Positions 7,896 through 15,969 of a DNA stretch of 64,000 nucleotides are shown here, in pieces. The DNA is from an uncultured Acetatifactor sp. Lineage in GTDB: Bacteria; Bacillota; Clostridia; Lachnospirales; Lachnospiraceae. The notes below the pieces were generated by a model. That model was given only the letters and a program-made list of their open reading frames with translations. It made no database searches and had not been told where the DNA came from. The stretch lies in assembly GCA_910578185.1 (NCBI GenBank), contig CAJTPN010000007.1, positions 78,354 through 142,353 on the forward strand, written 5' to 3'. The stretch's first letter is position 1, and every line of letters begins with the position of its first letter. The position numbers were made by a program, and so were the translations under genes.

Positions 7896-9706
7896 AACTG
7901 TCAGAGCATATACAAATAGCCAGAAAATCTTTTTTACATTTGCTGTCGCTGAGCAGGGAATATACCATATGTCTTATTCTGCATGCCGTTCTTACGGCGG
8001 CTGTGCCGTATGCGCCGATTGTGTTTTCAGCAAGGCTTGTTGACGCGCTTTTTGAGGGAGCGCCTTTGGAAGTGCTGATTCTCTATGTCTCGCTGACTGT
8101 GGGAATTGTATTTTTGCTGAAGCTTTTGGACACTTATATATCCGCCCGCAAGACTATCATTTCTGCAGATGCCATGTATCGGAATCAGGAGTGGAAATAT
8201 TCCGAGAAGGCAATGCAGATGGCATATGAGTCCATAGAAGATCGGGATGTGGCACTCCTGCGTGAGAGAATCAGAATTGAATCTCAGACAGGATACAATT
8301 TGTTTTATCTGTTTCATTGTACAGACAGTCTCATTCACAATATAACGCAGGTAATCCTGTCTGTTTCGCTGACAATGTCGTTTTTCTTGCTGGAAGCGAT
8401 TCACCCATATACAAAGTTTGGGGTGGCCGGAGGGATGCTGCTGGTTGTGCTGTGCAGGATTGGGATTGTCAAAAAGACGGAGGGACTGAACAATGCGTTT
8501 TTTGAGGGATGTGTTGATTTAAATGTAATCAGTAATAAATATTATGATTATGTGGGAGATTACGGCAGCGGTAAGGATATCCGGATTTACAACATGGCTG
8601 ACGGATTGGTGTCATATATGGGAGATGTGTTTTCCGGGTTATGCCAGAGGGAAAAGGAGAAAGATATCAAGATAGCCTGGATCGGGCTTGTAGATGTGGC
8701 TATGAATTATTTGCTGCGTTTTGGAATTTATATGGTTCTTCTTGCGGCAGTGCTTGCCGGTAACATCTCGGTGGGAGCCATCGCCAGGTATGTTTCCTGT
8801 GTCATGCTGCTTTTATCCGCAGTTTCCAAGGTGGTATCCGACGGGCAGACGGCGCTTTTGAACCATAAATATCTCAAGCGATATTTCTCGTATTTTGAGA
8901 TTCCGAATCATATGTATCAGGGTTCTCTCACGGTGGAAAAGCGGGATGACAATGATTATAACGTGGAATTCCGAAATGTCTCTTTTCGGTATCCCCATAT
9001 GGAAAACTATGCCCTTCGCAATGTGAATCTGAAATTTAAAGTGGGTGAAAAGCTTGCTCTGGTGGGCATAAACGGAAGCGGTAAGACCACTTTTATCAAG
9101 TTAATGTGCCGGCTCTATGATCCAACAGAAGGGGTGATTCTGTTAAACGGCGTTGATATCAGGAAATATGATTATGATGAGTACATGTCTGTATTTTCGG
9201 TGGTTTTTCAGGATTTCGGGCTCTTTTCTTTCGGGCTTGGGCAGAATGTGGCGGCAGATTTCGTTTACGATGGACAGCGTGTAAGGAGATGCCTGGAACA
9301 GGCCGGATTTGGAGATCGGCTGAACGCCATGCCGGAGGGGCTGGAAACCTGTCTGTACAGGAATTTTGACAAGAAAGGGGTGGAAATTTCCGGCGGTGAA
9401 GCGCAGAAAATTGCTCTTGCCCGGGCTTTATACAAGGATGCACCCTTTCTGATATTGGATGAGCCTACCGCAGCGCTGGATCCGGTTGCGGAATATGAAA
9501 TATACAGCAAATTTAACGTGATTGCAGGGGACAAGACCGCCATCTTCATCAGTCACCGGCTGGCTTCCTGCCGATTCTGCGACAAGATTGTAGTATTTGA
9601 CGGCGGCAGAATCGTACAGACAGGAGGTCATGATGAACTGCTATCTCAGAAGGACGGCAAATACCATGAACTCTGGTATGCCCAGGCCAGGCATTATACA
9701 TCATAG
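7892..9706 (+). CDS. ABC exporter half-transporter B
   Basis: Partner of half-transporter A, 604 residues, starting within its stop codon (ATGA overlap), so the two are translationally coupled and probably form a heterodimer. Membrane region about 20-320 with GKDIRIYNM near 230; Walker A GINGSGKTT (about 391), signature ISGGEAQ (about 500), Walker B FLILDEPTAALD (about 522), H-loop ISHR. Both halves have canonical catalytic Glu, so both ATP sites look competent. A strong stem-loop terminator follows at once (9715-9755), closing the transcription unit. Confidence 0.88.
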   Translation: MKLSEHIQIARKSFLHLLSLSREYTICLILHAVLTAAVPYAPIVFSARLVDALFEGAPLEVLILYVSLTVGIVFLLKLLDTYISARKTIISADAMYRNQEWKYSEKAMQMAYESIEDRDVALLRERIRIESQTGYNLFYLFHCTDSLIHNITQVILSVSLTMSFFLLEAIHPYTKFGVAGGMLLVVLCRIGIVKKTEGLNNAFFEGCVDLNVISNKYYDYVGDYGSGKDIRIYNMADGLVSYMGDVFSGLCQREKEKDIKIAWIGLVDVAMNYLLRFGIYMVLLAAVLAGNISVGAIARYVSCVMLLLSAVSKVVSDGQTALLNHKYLKRYFSYFEIPNHMYQGSLTVEKRDDNDYNVEFRNVSFRYPHMENYALRNVNLKFKVGEKLALVGINGSGKTTFIKLMCRLYDPTEGVILLNGVDIRKYDYDEYMSVFSVVFQDFGLFSFGLGQNVAADFVYDGQRVRRCLEQAGFGDRLNAMPEGLETCLYRNFDKKGVEISGGEAQKIALARALYKDAPFLILDEPTAALDPVAEYEIYSKFNVIAGDKTAIFISHRLASCRFCDKIVVFDGGRIVQTGGHDELLSQKDGKYHELWYAQARHYTS

Positions 9707-9714
9707 CCCGTTTT

Positions 9715-9755
9715 TGGCAACAGTGCAGCGATCTGTTTGGACTGTTGCCATTTTT
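9715..9755 (+). terminator. Rho-independent terminator of the ABC exporter unit
   Basis: TGGCAACAGT (9715-9724) pairs perfectly with ACTGTTGCCA (9741-9750) across a 16-base loop, followed by TTTTT, nine bases after the stop codon. Confidence 0.75.
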
Positions 9756-9781
9756 GGCTTGCATTTTTCTCATATTCCCTG

Positions 9782-9811
9782 TAAACTGAGGTTACAGTTC
9801 GTAACAGTTTA
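9782..9811. repeat. Nested inverted repeat upstream of structured leader
   Basis: TAAACT (9782-9787) and AGTTTA (9806-9811) enclose GTTAC/GTAAC. It has no T-tract and could be an operator or part of the following leader. Confidence 0.25.
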
Positions 9812-9849
9812 GACAGCGATGTCAGTTAGTTGGGACTACGGCAATCAGG

Positions 9850-10003
9850 CGGTAAAGACCGTTGGGGCCTTGTGAAGTATCTGTGGAGATTTGACATTGG
9901 GTAATGTGAGCCTTCTGGCCGGCATTGCCGGTGCGCATAGAGCGCCAAAACGGCGGGCAGAACAGCTCCACAAAACACTTTTGGAAGTGTCCGCCGTGCT
10001 TTT
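9850..10003 (+). ncRNA. Candidate structured leader RNA with terminator-like 3' hairpin
   Basis: No coding frame explains this stretch, but it is dense in perfect stems: CGGT-AAAG-ACCG (9850-9861), ACATT-GGGT-AATGT (9894-9907), CCGGC-ATT-GCCGG (9919-9931), GCGC-ATAGA-GCGC (9933-9945) and ACACTT-TTGG-AAGTGT (9975-9990). TGTGGAG (9882-9888) can pair with CTCCACA (9966-9972) to enclose three of them. A competing stem ACGGCGG/CCGCCGT (9950-9956 with 9991-9997) followed by GCTTTT crosses that pairing, which is the layout of a terminator/antiterminator switch. It ends 51 bases before the start of the glycosyltransferase gene. It matches no riboswitch class I can name. Confidence 0.35.
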
Positions 10004-10054
10004 AACGAATTGACATTGTTTCAGACAGGTCTTGGGGTCATAAAAGGAGCCGTC

Positions 10055-11953
10055 ATGAAAAAAATCACTTGGATTAGAACAGGTCTTTTGCTGCTTGTCA
10101 TTACCTTTGCGGTGCTTGGCGGTAATTTCCTGTATACAGGGGTTAGAAATGCCTCTCCGCTGGAGATGGCAGGGACAAGTTTTTCTCTGGAAGAAGGTAT
10201 CGTCTTGACGCAGACGTTTACACCCGCACACAATAAGCTGACATCGGTTGCGCTGGCGCTTGGGAAGCCTGTTTCTGCCGATGGTATGACAGGCGACATG
10301 CGTGTTATATTATCCGTTCATGATACCGGAGCAGAGGTACATGCCATGGATGTGCCCCTGGAAGGGATGCCGGATAAATGGTATGTGGATTTGCCTGTAA
10401 ATGTTCGGCTTGATACGGATGTCATGTATGATCTCTCCGTTTCCGTGTCAAATTACCAGAACAATGAAGCTCCTTCTCTGTATTTGGTACCCCTGTCCTT
10501 TCAGGGACCGGAAATCGACGGGAATATAAGGGGTGTGGGTGCATCGTCCCTCTCGGACGGGGAATCGGCTGCGGTTTGCTTTACGTACGATGTGCTGGTT
10601 CCTGGGAGACTGACGGCATTTTTGCTGATAATCGGGGGGATTTTGTTGTGTGTGGGATTGACGTTCCTTTATCGTCGGAAGAAGCAGGGTGAGGCAAGGA
10701 CAGTCAATGAACTGCTGCAGACGGAAATCTGTCGGGTACCGGTGGTTCATATTTTGTTTTTCCTGGCCGTTACAGCGGCTGCGGTTATCTTACGATTCGC
10801 CTTTCTGTCGGTGAAAAGCAATGATTACTATATTGCCTATGAGGTGTGGATCAGTGAGATCCGAAACGGCGGAGGACTTGCCTCTCTTGGAAAGGATATC
10901 GGGGATAATCCGCCCTTATATATGACATTGATTACACTGGCGAGTTATCTGCCCTTTGAGCCGGTAGTGATTGTAAAAATTCCTTCCCTAATATTTGATT
11001 TTGTGCTGGCTGCGGTTTGTGTAAGGCTGTTTGGGCGGCTGGGAGGGAAGGAACTTGGCAAAAAACTCACGCTGTACGCAGTGATTTTGTTAAATCCCCT
11101 CACGCTGCTTGACTCCGCGGCGTGGGGGCAATGTGACAGCTTATATGTTTCCTTTACACTGCTTATGCTGTTGGCGCTGTGTGAAGCAAGGCCCTGGGAT
11201 GCGGTTTCCGGGGGGCCGGCGGGTTTTTGGAAGTCGGGGGATGGTATCTGCCTGTTGTTTTCCGTTGGGCTCTCTTTGAAGCTGCAGGCTATATTTTTCC
11301 TTCCGGTGTTATGTCTTATATGGATTGTTCAAAAAAGGAATCTGCTGAAGCCTCCGCAGCTGCTGTGGATACCTATTATATATACGTTAAGCTGCATTCC
11401 CATGTATCTGGCCGGACGCAGCCTAAAAGTGATGTTTAAAATCTATCTGGGACAGGCCAATCGTGATTACGGAACTTTAACGCTGAACTACCCCAATCTC
11501 TATCATCTGATCGGCACCTGGTCAGAGGAGCTGAAGGACGGGTATTTTGTTTATGGTATGTTATTGGCGCTGCTGCTGTTGCTGTTATTGTATTATCATT
11601 TGTACTGCCGCAGGGGCACATGGAACGGGATGCTGCTTTGTAAGGCCTCGGCGTTAAGTGTGCTTATTATCTGCTTTTGCATGCCGCTGATTCATGAACG
11701 CTATGCATTTGCGGCGGAGATGCTTTTGTTTGTGGTGATGATGAGAGAAGCCAGGTATATAAAAGTGGCTTTAATTACTATGTTATGTACGTTGTTTACG
11801 TACTGCACCTATCTGTTGCAGCTGGAAAGGAGCTTTTCTGTGCTGCCTGAGTGGGCGGTGGCTCTGGTGAGGCTGGGCGTAATTTTTTATATTGTGAGGG
11901 ATATTTTCCATTCAAATGTGCCTGAGGGAAAGGATAATGAGATTTGTTGTTGA
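10055..11953 (+). CDS. Gpi18-like membrane glycosyltransferase (COG5542)
   Basis: Polytopic protein of 632 residues with an N-terminal membrane anchor, a predicted beta-rich extracytoplasmic domain (about 35-180), a second membrane helix and then ten or more membrane segments. The motif AWGQCDSLY near 360 and the DNPPLYMT segment near 285 match the GT-C mannosyltransferase-like family related to eukaryotic Gpi18, which uses lipid-linked sugars outside the membrane. The acidic residues expected early in GT-C enzymes are present (NDYYI, DNPP). Start at 10055 has AAAGGAG seven bases upstream; an in-frame upstream codon at 10010 has no ribosome site. It overlaps the next gene by 17 bases and follows a structured leader. 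Confidence 0.75.
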   Translation: MKKITWIRTGLLLLVITFAVLGGNFLYTGVRNASPLEMAGTSFSLEEGIVLTQTFTPAHNKLTSVALALGKPVSADGMTGDMRVILSVHDTGAEVHAMDVPLEGMPDKWYVDLPVNVRLDTDVMYDLSVSVSNYQNNEAPSLYLVPLSFQGPEIDGNIRGVGASSLSDGESAAVCFTYDVLVPGRLTAFLLIIGGILLCVGLTFLYRRKKQGEARTVNELLQTEICRVPVVHILFFLAVTAAAVILRFAFLSVKSNDYYIAYEVWISEIRNGGGLASLGKDIGDNPPLYMTLITLASYLPFEPVVIVKIPSLIFDFVLAAVCVRLFGRLGGKELGKKLTLYAVILLNPLTLLDSAAWGQCDSLYVSFTLLMLLALCEARPWDAVSGGPAGFWKSGDGICLLFSVGLSLKLQAIFFLPVLCLIWIVQKRNLLKPPQLLWIPIIYTLSCIPMYLAGRSLKVMFKIYLGQANRDYGTLTLNYPNLYHLIGTWSEELKDGYFVYGMLLALLLLLLLYYHLYCRRGTWNGMLLCKASALSVLIICFCMPLIHERYAFAAEMLLFVVMMREARYIKVALITMLCTLFTYCTYLLQLERSFSVLPEWAVALVRLGVIFYIVRDIFHSNVPEGKDNEICC

Positions 11954-12329
11954 TCATGCAGAGCAGCAAAATCAGATGATACTTGTCACGGGTGAGACTT
12001 CCGTGGGAAGGATTAAGGGAATTTGGAAAGGTGCCGAACCGCCGGTTATTGGCAGCGGCTATCACATTGAGTTAGGCATGACTTTTCCCTGCGAAATAGA
12101 TATTTCACAGGAAAAACAAAGGGCTCCTTATGTGATGTTTCAGAATGATAAGGTTATGTTCCTTGGCGTTTGTGAAGAGATGGACGAGGACGTTTACTAC
12201 TTGCGCTTTGATATTGATTGGCTTGAAATGCTTGATATCAATGCTGTTTATTCCGGGAAGAAAGCAGGTGATGTTGTTTCATTTTCAGTCAGTATCTATG
12301 ATGTGGAAATTTATCCTTATTCATTATAA
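11937..12329 (+). CDS. Hypothetical protein, 130 residues
   Basis: Not recognised. The ATG lies inside the end of the glycosyltransferase gene with GAGGGAAAGG upstream, so the two are coupled. The product is soluble, acidic and has alternating strands (QMILVTGETSVGRIKGIW, VYYLRFDIDWLEML, DVVSFSVSIYDVEIYPY), suggesting a small beta-rich fold. Size and composition resemble immunity-type or DUF proteins of accessory regions, but there is no motif to prove it. Confidence 0.55.
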   Translation: MRFVVDHAEQQNQMILVTGETSVGRIKGIWKGAEPPVIGSGYHIELGMTFPCEIDISQEKQRAPYVMFQNDKVMFLGVCEEMDEDVYYLRFDIDWLEMLDINAVYSGKKAGDVVSFSVSIYDVEIYPYSL

Positions 12330-12429
12330 TTTGATCAATCTGTTTTCATGCAAAGGAGCAGAGCAGGTTTGGAAAAGGCGAGCTATATTACAAGTAAGGG
12401 CGGAAGGATAGACAGTTGCAGGAGGCAGA

Positions 12430-12927
12430 ATGAGAGCAAAATTTATGAAGGAGATCCTTTTGACGGGATTTTGTGGTACATCATCCGAATTGATCGTAAA
12501 TAAGGCAGCATGTAAGTCCCTGGTGCTTCCCAATGATAAAGTATTGGATTCCCAGATTCTTTTGGCACAGTTAGGCCGGCATGATTATAGGTATATTTTC
12601 AGTTTTGGACAGAAGCCTAATATCAAAGATAAGGTATATATTGAAACTACTGCAAGAAAAGGGAGCAGGAGCTTCTATACGGACTTTGCATACGATAAAT
12701 TGCAGGAGGCTCTTGAAGTGGAAAAAATAACGGTTCGGATTTCGGATAATGCCGGGACGTCTTTTTGTAATGCTTTATACTGGAATGTGTTGGAATATAT
12801 TTGCGATAAGAAATTGGATACAAAAATGCTCTTTCTGCATGTTCCATTCTGTATGAATATGACGGCACCTGAGGATTTTTGTGAAAGAATATGGAAAGGG
12901 GTTGAAAATTGCTGTTGGGCAGTGTAG
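12430..12927 (+). CDS. Short pyroglutamyl-peptidase I-like protein (peptidase C15 family)
   Basis: Protein of 165 residues with the C15 layout: GFCG near the N-terminus, Glu72 in YIETTA, Cys113 in SDNAGTSFCNALYW and His137 in FLHVPF, the equivalents of the Glu-Cys-His triad that removes N-terminal pyroglutamate. Ordinary bacterial Pcp enzymes have about 200-215 residues; here the Glu to Cys spacing is about 40 rather than 60 residues, so a segment of the core is missing or divergent, and activity is open. AGGAGG lies six bases before the ATG. It stands alone after an orphan gene and before a decayed region. Confidence 0.65.
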   Translation: MRAKFMKEILLTGFCGTSSELIVNKAACKSLVLPNDKVLDSQILLAQLGRHDYRYIFSFGQKPNIKDKVYIETTARKGSRSFYTDFAYDKLQEALEVEKITVRISDNAGTSFCNALYWNVLEYICDKKLDTKMLFLHVPFCMNMTAPEDFCERIWKGVENCCWAV

Positions 12928-13035
12928 GGTGGTTAAAAATTTTAAGCAGTGTATAGGAACCTGTAGCTTTATGATTGGTAAAGATAAGAGGAGCTTAGAT
13001 ATTGCATTTGCGTATATAAAAATTTCTGGCATCAG

Positions 13036-13161
13036 GGAAATGCTGCTGAAATAGCGCAGGGAATAGTGCCGCGCATCATCCTACAAGGGAAATGGGTGGA
13101 TCAATGGGGCTTTGAAATCGGCTGCAATGTCCCTGTGGAGCGCTATCAGGATAAGGAAAAC
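13036..13161 (+). pseudogene. SymE-like toxin remnant
   Basis: The segment PRIILQGKWVDQWGFEIG, followed by an NVPV strand, matches the SymE core (IRLRGKWLxxAGFxxGxxVxV), the SOS-induced AbrB-fold toxin of type I toxin-antitoxin systems. There is no start codon with a ribosome site and the frame runs on into an unrelated Rpn-type sequence, so this is a truncated relic. Confidence 0.45.
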
Positions 13162-13572
13162 ATAGAAGCAAAACAGATCAAATGGGAAGAACTGGGCATA
13201 TCAAAGATTCCATGTTTGGCAGGCTCATGTAGAACCCGGAGTTGTATAAGGAGCTTTAACGGCGGATACGGCCCGGCTTGGAGATTGACCATATAAATAA
13301 TATACCCGGAACTATAGAAAAGCATCAATGTAGACATGGATGCCCGCAGTGTCGGGCTGGATGTGTATGTAAAGAAGGAAAAAGAGTTCGTTTATGACAT
13401 AGAGATGCAGGTCGGCAATACGGAGGAACTGCCCAGGAGAAGCAGATATTATCAGGCCATGATTGAACTGTAGAACATTGATAAAGGGCAGCTTTATGAT
13501 GAGTTGAAGCGAAGCTATGTCATATTTATCAACCCTTTTGATTCACTTTTTTATGGAATTATATGCCACTGA
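13155..13572 (+). pseudogene. Decayed Rpn/PD-(D/E)XK nuclease (transposase_31-like)
   Basis: Reading in pieces gives an Rpn-family protein: KQIKWEELGIS, then after a frameshift SMFGRLM-stop-NPELYKEL and RPGLEIDHINNIPGTIEKHQ, then after another shift DARSVGLDVYVKK and VYDIEMQVGN, a TAG stop (13471-13473), and NIDKGQLYDELKRSYVIFINPFD. The catalytic pattern is visible (Asp in LDVYV; Glu-x-Gln in IEMQ). At least two frameshifts and three in-frame stops make it non-functional, and the C-terminal third is gone. Confidence 0.7.
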
Positions 13573-13608
13573 TTCAATTGTATAAATGCGGATTTAGGGA
13601 GGATGTAA

Positions 13609-13908
13609 TGGACAGTCGTATCTGGCTATATGATAAACGGGGAAACGATTGAGGATGCCGTTACACGTGAAGTAAAGGAAGAAACCGGGCAGAATGTTAT
13701 AAACTGTAAATATATATCCAGCTATTACTTTGCTCCCAAGCAGCTTATTATGATTGGATTTATTGCTTACGTAAAGAAATCGCAATTTTCAAACTCTGTT
13801 GAAGTGGATGACATTAAATGGTATAAAACACATGAGGTAGATAGTATCATAGCTCGTGAAAATAATTGTTCTGGTATGCACTGGGATAAATGTAGAGATT
13901 TATTATAG
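13609..13908 (+). pseudogene. 5'-truncated Nudix hydrolase (NudC-like C-terminus)
   Basis: An open frame from the codon after TAA at 13606 encodes a full Nudix box, G-x5-E-x7-REVKEETG, preceded by WTVVSGYM as in NAD pyrophosphatases and followed by the SYYFAPKQLIMIGFIAYV and IKWYKTHEV stretches of that subfamily. The zinc-ribbon and N-terminal domains are absent and the only ATG (13630) lies inside the Nudix box, so this is a 3' fragment. Confidence 0.6.
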
Positions 13909-14011
13909 ATTTCCCGTTTAAAGAATTGTCAGGTGAGTGTCAATACAGTGATCAAATGTAAAGATATGCAATATACTTAAACTTTCAACGTGGAAGCAAT
14001 CTTCCGAAAAG

Positions 14012-14194
14012 GGAGTTGACTTATTGTGTAATTTAAGTAAGGGTGTGGAGGAGAAAGGAATTCGGAAAGGGATAGTGGCTATGGTATCTACATTAAAAGA
14101 GTTACAGATAGCGGATGAAATTATCTTGAGTAAGATTCGAGAGAAATTTGGTCGTATTTCTGACGCTGGGAGAAGGTTTCTAAGCCTATTGTAA
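14012..14194 (+). pseudogene. C-terminal remnant of an Rpn-family nuclease
   Basis: The frame reads VDLLCNLSKGVEEKGIRKGI and then LKELQIADEIILSKIREKFG before a stop at 14192, the helical tail seen at the end of Rpn/PD-(D/E)XK transposase-like proteins, where Gly-Ile-Arg-Lys-Gly repeats and a degenerate helix pair are usual. There is no start codon or N-terminal domain. Confidence 0.5.
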
Positions 14195-14241
14195 TTTGTC
14201 TGAAGGATGTATATAATTGGATTAGACAGCAAGGCCTTTGG

Positions 14242-14286
14242 AGCATACAGAGCATACAGAGCATACAGAGCATACAGAGCATACAG
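14242..14286 (+). repeat. Five perfect 9-bp tandem repeats AGCATACAG
   Basis: Five identical copies of AGCATACAG fill 14242-14286, just before an Rpn remnant. The length is a multiple of three, so a frame crossing it would only gain or lose residues. No function is apparent. Confidence 0.85.
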
Positions 14287-14324
14287 TGCTTTATTGGAAG
14301 AAAGCAGTTAGATCGATGGGAAAC

Positions 14325-14480
14325 ATGGAAACAAAGCAGACAAAATGGGAAGTATTAAGTATATCCAATGCGCCCCTGTTTGGAATGGTCATGCAGGATC
14401 CGGAGGATTCCTATGCCGCGAAACTGGAAGAAGCCGTGGAGGAAGCAAAGAAAAACAGGGAATGGATTCAGGTATCATGA
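14325..14480 (+). pseudogene. Rpn-family remnant with internal deletion
   Basis: The 51-residue frame starts METKQTKWEVLSISNAPLFG, matching the N-terminus of Rpn-type proteins (and the decayed copy at 13155), but after PED it jumps to the C-terminal helix (YAAKLEEAVEEAKKNREW), losing the catalytic core of about 200 residues. It could still be translated as a short peptide, but not as a nuclease. Confidence 0.5.
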
Positions 14481-14650
14481 CATTGCCGCGGGAGGGGACT
14501 TTGGCTCTCTCATTACAAAGCCGCGAGACAGTCAGGCCAAACTCCCAACTGACAGTTGTAGAAAACGGAATTTGTGAAACGCCCTGTCGCTTCCAAAGAG
14601 TCTTCGTAGTGAGGTATCATATAAGCACTAAGAAGATGGAGGTGTAAATT

Positions 14651-15625
14651 ATGGTGAATAAAATGCATTTCGGAAAAAGAATTGCGGCGTTCAGACGTAA
14701 GGCAGGTTTGTCACAGACAGAGTTAGCTGAAAAACTCGGTGTTACTTCGCAGGCTGTCTCAAAATGGGAGTGTGGGAATGCGGTTCCGGACATAGACGTA
14801 CTGTTGGAATTGTCTCATATGTACAAAGTTACTATTAACGAGATGCTTGAAGACAATGATCTGATTTGCGAGTTAACCGGCGTGGAAACAGGGCGCTCTG
14901 GTATAGCTCATTTTGTACCGGAGCGAGAACGAGACTGCAATGTGGAATGGGCGAATGAAATAAGGAACGGTCAGTGGATAAAACGAAACTGGGAGAAATC
15001 CAGGACGGCGAATTCCTATATGGATGTTGTAGGACAACAAATTGCTTCCTGTGATGGAATCATTCTTGAAACAGGCGCAGGTCCCGGAGGCGGGTTTATG
15101 CCGTATGTCCTGAAGGCAAACCCTGATGCAGCAATAATTATAAACGATCTATCGCCTACGGTGGTCAGCGAATGGAAAAACTTTTTGGATAAAACAGTTG
15201 ATTCACCCAATCTCTATTATGCTGCGTTTGATTTTTGCAATATGCCCTTTCATGACAACTGTATTGATATTGTTTCAGATGGCGGCGGCATAGGTAATTG
15301 TGAGGGTGAAAAGTCAAAGGCTCTCAGAGAAGCATTTCGAGTCTTGAAACCGGGAGGTCAATTGATCACCTCAACGGGTTTTGTGAACAAGGAGACTGTG
15401 GCTGCACTTCCTGTGGAAGTACAAAAGGTTCTGTTAGAAAAGCGACCGGATATATTTGAGGATTTATATGAAGATACGGTTCTTGCAGGATTTAGCAAGA
15501 TTGACAGTGTTATCAGTGGCTGCTGGTACACTGACGATGACGACAGTACGATTGCAGATCTGGCCCGGTCGCTTGGAGTCAATTTGAAATTTACCTGTTA
15601 TACAAGGTACTGCACCAAAGAATAA
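14651..15625 (+). CDS. XRE regulator fused to SAM-dependent methyltransferase
   Basis: Protein of 324 residues. The N-terminal helix-turn-helix (about 8-62: LSQTELAEKLGVTSQAVSKWE) is a Cro/CI type DNA-binding domain. The rest is a class I methyltransferase: motif I ILETGAGPGGG near 138, an acidic end to strand 2 (IINDLS), a PFHDNCIDIV segment near 200 and the LKPGGQLI strand near 238. Such fusions may act as small-molecule-responsive regulators or methylate a resistance-linked substrate; the substrate is not readable. GGAGGTG lies before the ATG. It sits beside decayed genes and has no operon partner. Confidence 0.8.
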   Translation: MVNKMHFGKRIAAFRRKAGLSQTELAEKLGVTSQAVSKWECGNAVPDIDVLLELSHMYKVTINEMLEDNDLICELTGVETGRSGIAHFVPERERDCNVEWANEIRNGQWIKRNWEKSRTANSYMDVVGQQIASCDGIILETGAGPGGGFMPYVLKANPDAAIIINDLSPTVVSEWKNFLDKTVDSPNLYYAAFDFCNMPFHDNCIDIVSDGGGIGNCEGEKSKALREAFRVLKPGGQLITSTGFVNKETVAALPVEVQKVLLEKRPDIFEDLYEDTVLAGFSKIDSVISGCWYTDDDDSTIADLARSLGVNLKFTCYTRYCTKE

Positions 15626-15744
15626 TGTGTGTTAAACGGAGCCTGAATTGGAATTCCGGACTCCATACTCGAAATTCTGGTGGAATTATATAAGTTAATA
15701 GATGGTGGTATAAGAGATAGGGATGGATTTTCTCTTAGAAATGG

Positions 15745-15777
15745 ATGAGGCTGACTGGACTTTCGGCCTCATTTTTG
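15745..15777 (+). terminator. Terminator downstream of the XRE-methyltransferase
   Basis: ATGAGGC (15745-15751) and GCCTCAT (15766-15772) form a perfect 7-bp stem with a T-tract at its foot, 120 bases past the stop. Confidence 0.55.
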
Positions 15778-15879
15778 TTATGCTGCCATCTCAGAGGCCC
15801 GAGAAGAACTTCTATTTACCCTATTTACCCAATATAAACTCAAATCTGACATAAGTTATTGATATTCGATAAAAATATA

Positions 15880-15908
15880 TTGACATTCGCTATGTGCAGT
15901 GATATAGT
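15880..15908 (+). promoter_or_regulatory. Strong sigma-A promoter ahead of a GCAG repeat
   Basis: TTGACA (15880-15885), a 17-base spacer and TATAGT (15903-15908). The predicted start of transcription, around 15914-15916, falls at the first unit of the GCAG tract. Confidence 0.65.
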
Positions 15909-15912
15909 TTTA

Positions 15913-15943
15913 GCAGGCAGGCAGGCAGGCAGGCAGGCAGGCA
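15913..15943 (+). repeat. GCAG tetranucleotide microsatellite (7.75 units)
   Basis: Seven perfect GCAG units plus GCA lie between the -10 element and the ribosome site of the gene at 15970. Slippage would change leader length or the initial transcribed sequence rather than the coding frame. Confidence 0.9.
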
Positions 15944-15969
15944 AGTCTGTGAATCATGAGGTGGATATT

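Noticed and set aside
15859..15969. N-terminal extension of the orphan gene through the GCAG tract, which would make it a frame-switching contingency gene
   Set aside because: The extended start lies upstream of a consensus promoter and has no ribosome site, while ATG 15970 has a good one.
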